The notes under the pieces are model-generated. The model made no database searches. It saw only the letters and a program-made list of their open reading frames with translations, and was not told where the DNA came from. From the NCBI RefSeq assembly GCF_022829605.1, contig NZ_JAKSYD010000074.1, positions 1 to 64,000 of the forward strand: 64,000 nt of DNA, written 5' to 3'. The first letter of the stretch is position 1. Each line of letters starts with the position of its first letter. Made by a program: the position numbers and the translations under genes. This stretch comes from Methylobacterium sp. E-065. GTDB taxonomy: Bacteria; Pseudomonadota; Alphaproteobacteria; Rhizobiales; Beijerinckiaceae. Positions 62,272-64,000 of this stretch are shown here, in pieces.

Positions 62272-63173
62272 CGGCGCGCCTCGTAGACCCGGTAGCCGTT
62301 CGCCTGCACGGTCACGGCAACGCTGCGGAACGCCGCCTGAAGCGTCGCCTCGTAGGGCAGGTGCGCGTTGGCCACGAGCCACAGGGTCCCGCCGGGCCGC
62401 AGCACCTCGGCGGCCCGGGCGACGAAGGCCCGGCCGAGCGCCTGATCTTCAGCGCCGCCCTCGTGGAACGGCGGGTTCATCACGACGAAGTCGAGCTTGC
62501 CGGGCACGAGCCCGGGCGTACGGATATCGGCCCAGAGGATCGTCGCCCGCGGATCGGCGACGTTGCGGCGGGCCATTTCGACGGCACGCCGGTCGATCTC
62601 CACCAGGGTCATCGCGGTCACGGCGTCCGAGGCGAGGACCGCCCGGGCGAGTATCCCGAGGCCGCAGCCGAGATCGGCCCCCCGACCCTTCAAGGCCGGC
62701 AGGTTCGCCAGGAGCAGGGCCGTACCGGGATCGAGCCGGTCCCAGGAGAAGATGCCCGGCTGCGTGCACAGGGCGAGGTTGTCGACATGGCGGGGGCTGC
62801 CCTCGTCGATCGCCTCGGCGATGCCGGCCGGCTCGGGCGGCCGGTCGGTGCGGCAGATCCGGTGGTGCCGGCGCGGCTGGTCGGCGGCAGCGCACCCGAA
62901 GGTGGTGAGTTCCTTGGCCAGCCGGCTTCCGCCCCGATCCTTGGGCGCCAGGGCGATCATCCGGCCGCCCGGACCCAGAGCCCGCAGCACCTGCGCGAGC
63001 ACGTAGCGCCGCTCCACCGTTCCCGGCGGGGCGAGGACGGTGGCGGTGTCGAGACTGTTCTCGGACAGATCCTCGAGCCGCGCGGCACCGGGAATCAATG
63101 GGGAAACCTGGACGGCATCGCCGGGGATCTCGGCGAGATCCATCGGCGGCAGGCCGTAGACGGCATGTCGCAT
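62268..63173 (-). CDS. rsmC: 16S rRNA (guanine-N2) methyltransferase RsmC-like
   Basis: A 301-residue class I methyltransferase. The SAM-binding motif is ADLGCGLGILARAVL, and the catalytic motif NPPF appears in VVMNPPFHEGGAEDQALGRAFVARAAEVLRPGG (in parts); the N-terminal degenerate methyltransferase-like half is present. This matches RsmC, which methylates G1207 of 16S rRNA. RlmG is a related alternative. The ATG at 63173 is preferred; a frame start at 63212 would add 13 residues. It is co-transcribed with rsuA. Confidence 0.87.
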   Translation of the reverse strand: MRHAVYGLPPMDLAEIPGDAVQVSPLIPGAARLEDLSENSLDTATVLAPPGTVERRYVLAQVLRALGPGGRMIALAPKDRGGSRLAKELTTFGCAAADQPRRHHRICRTDRPPEPAGIAEAIDEGSPRHVDNLALCTQPGIFSWDRLDPGTALLLANLPALKGRGADLGCGLGILARAVLASDAVTAMTLVEIDRRAVEMARRNVADPRATILWADIRTPGLVPGKLDFVVMNPPFHEGGAEDQALGRAFVARAAEVLRPGGTLWLVANAHLPYEATLQAAFRSVAVTVQANGYRVYEARR

Positions 63174-63332
63174 GAATGATTCGGGCGTTGGAGAGCTGGC
63201 CCCGGAACGCAAGTCCGCGGCGGTGCGGGGAAGACCCGCGCCCGACTCGGATCATCCGGGGGAACGTCCCGGTTTATACCGGAATAGAGCCGGAAGCCCA
63301 GCCTCCCCAATCGACGCTGCCCGGATCGGGCA

Positions 63333-64000
63333 TCATCCCCGGGGGAACTCGAGCCCCATCTCGCGGTAGCGGGCCGGATCGTCGGCCCAGTTCTCACGCA
63401 CCTTCACGTGCAGGAACAGGTGGACCTTCGCGTCGGCCGCCTCGGAGATCCCGATCCGGGCCGCCTGCCCGATCGCCTTGATGGTCTGGCCGCCCTTTCC
63501 GAGCACGATCGAGCGCTGGCTCTCGCGCTCCACGAAAATCGTCTGCTCGATCCGCACCGACCCGTCAGACCGGACTTGCCACTGGTCGGTCTCGACCGTG
63601 GAGCGATAGGGCAGCTCCTCGTGCAGCCGGTCGTAGATTTTTTCCCGGGTGATCTCGGCGGCCAGCATGCGCAGGGGCGCGTCCGAGACCTGATCCTCCG
63701 GGTAGAGCCAGGGACCCGCCGGCATCCGGGCGGCGAGCGCACGCCGGAGATCCTGCACGCCACTGCCGTTCAGCGCCGAGATCATGAAGGTCTCGGCGAA
63801 GGGTGCGGCGGCGTTAAGCTTGGCCGCGAGCTCAAGCAGCCGCTCCCGGGCGATCAGGTCGATCTTGTTGAGGATCAGCAGCTTGTCGCGCTTCACGCCG
63901 TCGAGGCGGCCGAGCACCGCTTCGACCTCCTCGTCGACCCCCTTGCGGGCATCCACCAGCAGGCAGACCGCATCCGCGTCAGCGGCGCCGCTCCAGGCCG
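63333..64000 (-). CDS. era: GTPase Era, C-terminal part (5' end off window)
   Basis: This is the 3' part of era, a GTPase that assists 30S ribosome assembly by binding the 16S rRNA 3' end. Visible are the G4 motif NKIDL, the SALNGSG (G5) motif, then the KH domain (EITREKIYDRLHEELPYRSTVE in parts; IVLGKGGQTIKAIGQAARIGI, the GxxG loop is GKGG). It ends VKVRENWADDPARYREMGLEF. The frame is open to position 64000; the P-loop and G2-G3 motifs lie beyond the window. Confidence 0.94.
   Translation of the reverse strand, partial: AWSGAADADAVCLLVDARKGVDEEVEAVLGRLDGVKRDKLLILNKIDLIARERLLELAAKLNAAAPFAETFMISALNGSGVQDLRRALAARMPAGPWLYPEDQVSDAPLRMLAAEITREKIYDRLHEELPYRSTVETDQWQVRSDGSVRIEQTIFVERESQRSIVLGKGGQTIKAIGQAARIGISEAADAKVHLFLHVKVRENWADDPARYREMGLEFPRG

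Overview
This 64-kb window is very GC-rich chromosomal DNA. The gene order and protein families point to an alphaproteobacterium of the order Hyphomicrobiales, most likely Methylobacterium or Methylorubrum. The evidence is the run rpsB-tsf-pyrH-frr-cdsA-dxr ... rseP-bamA-lpxD-fabZ-lpxA-lpxI-lpxB, LpxI rather than LpxH, a MoxYX-type two-component pair, an HWE-family kinase, and BrnT/BrnA and VapB/VapC modules. This is inferred from reading the sequence; no database was searched. I see no rRNA, tRNA, prophage, insertion sequence or CRISPR array.

Layout. 0-4.5 kb: a broken DJ-1/PfpI gene, tenA, a MoxYX-like response regulator and kinase, and a Pro/Ala-rich membrane protein. 4.7-13 kb: a DbpA-like helicase, a vapBC module, a ChaA-type antiporter, a molybdenum oxidoreductase/flavin reductase pair, a DMT exporter, infA and an orphan amino-acid-type binding protein. 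13-15.3 kb: an aminotransferase and a 2-hydroxyacid dehydrogenase. 15.5-23 kb: a divergent LacI-controlled sugar-acid locus with a hydroxypyruvate-isomerase-like protein, an Asp/Glu racemase-like protein, LacI, an FMN oxidase, a lactonase, an anion symporter and uronate dehydrogenase. 23.2-31.2 kb: a binding protein without a signal peptide, a UbiB-like kinase, an HWE kinase, an Hpt protein, brnTA and a sigma-54-type two-component system. 31.4-37.3 kb: an MFS carrier, a periplasmic asparaginase and the Entner-Doudoroff pair edd-eda. 37.5-41.6 kb: an SbmA-like ABC protein and small or oxygenase genes. 41.6-64 kb: the conserved envelope and translation cluster, interrupted by an emrAB-tetR efflux module and a decayed phosphoesterase gene, followed by rsuA, rsmC and the 3' part of era.

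How the genes work together. The lacI locus and edd-eda suggest that the cell takes up hexuronate or similar sugar acids and oxidises them to aldaric acids; edd-eda would serve 6-phosphogluconate. The envelope block couples lipid A, phospholipid, isoprenoid and outer-membrane protein assembly to translation genes. Three families of imperfectly palindromic intergenic repeats are scattered between operons. The most useful leads are the divergent sugar-acid locus with its compact promoter and operator, a sigma-54-type activator with GAFGGA in place of GAFTGA, the absence of uppS from its usual place together with an inserted efflux module, and a strong hairpin directly before lpxD.
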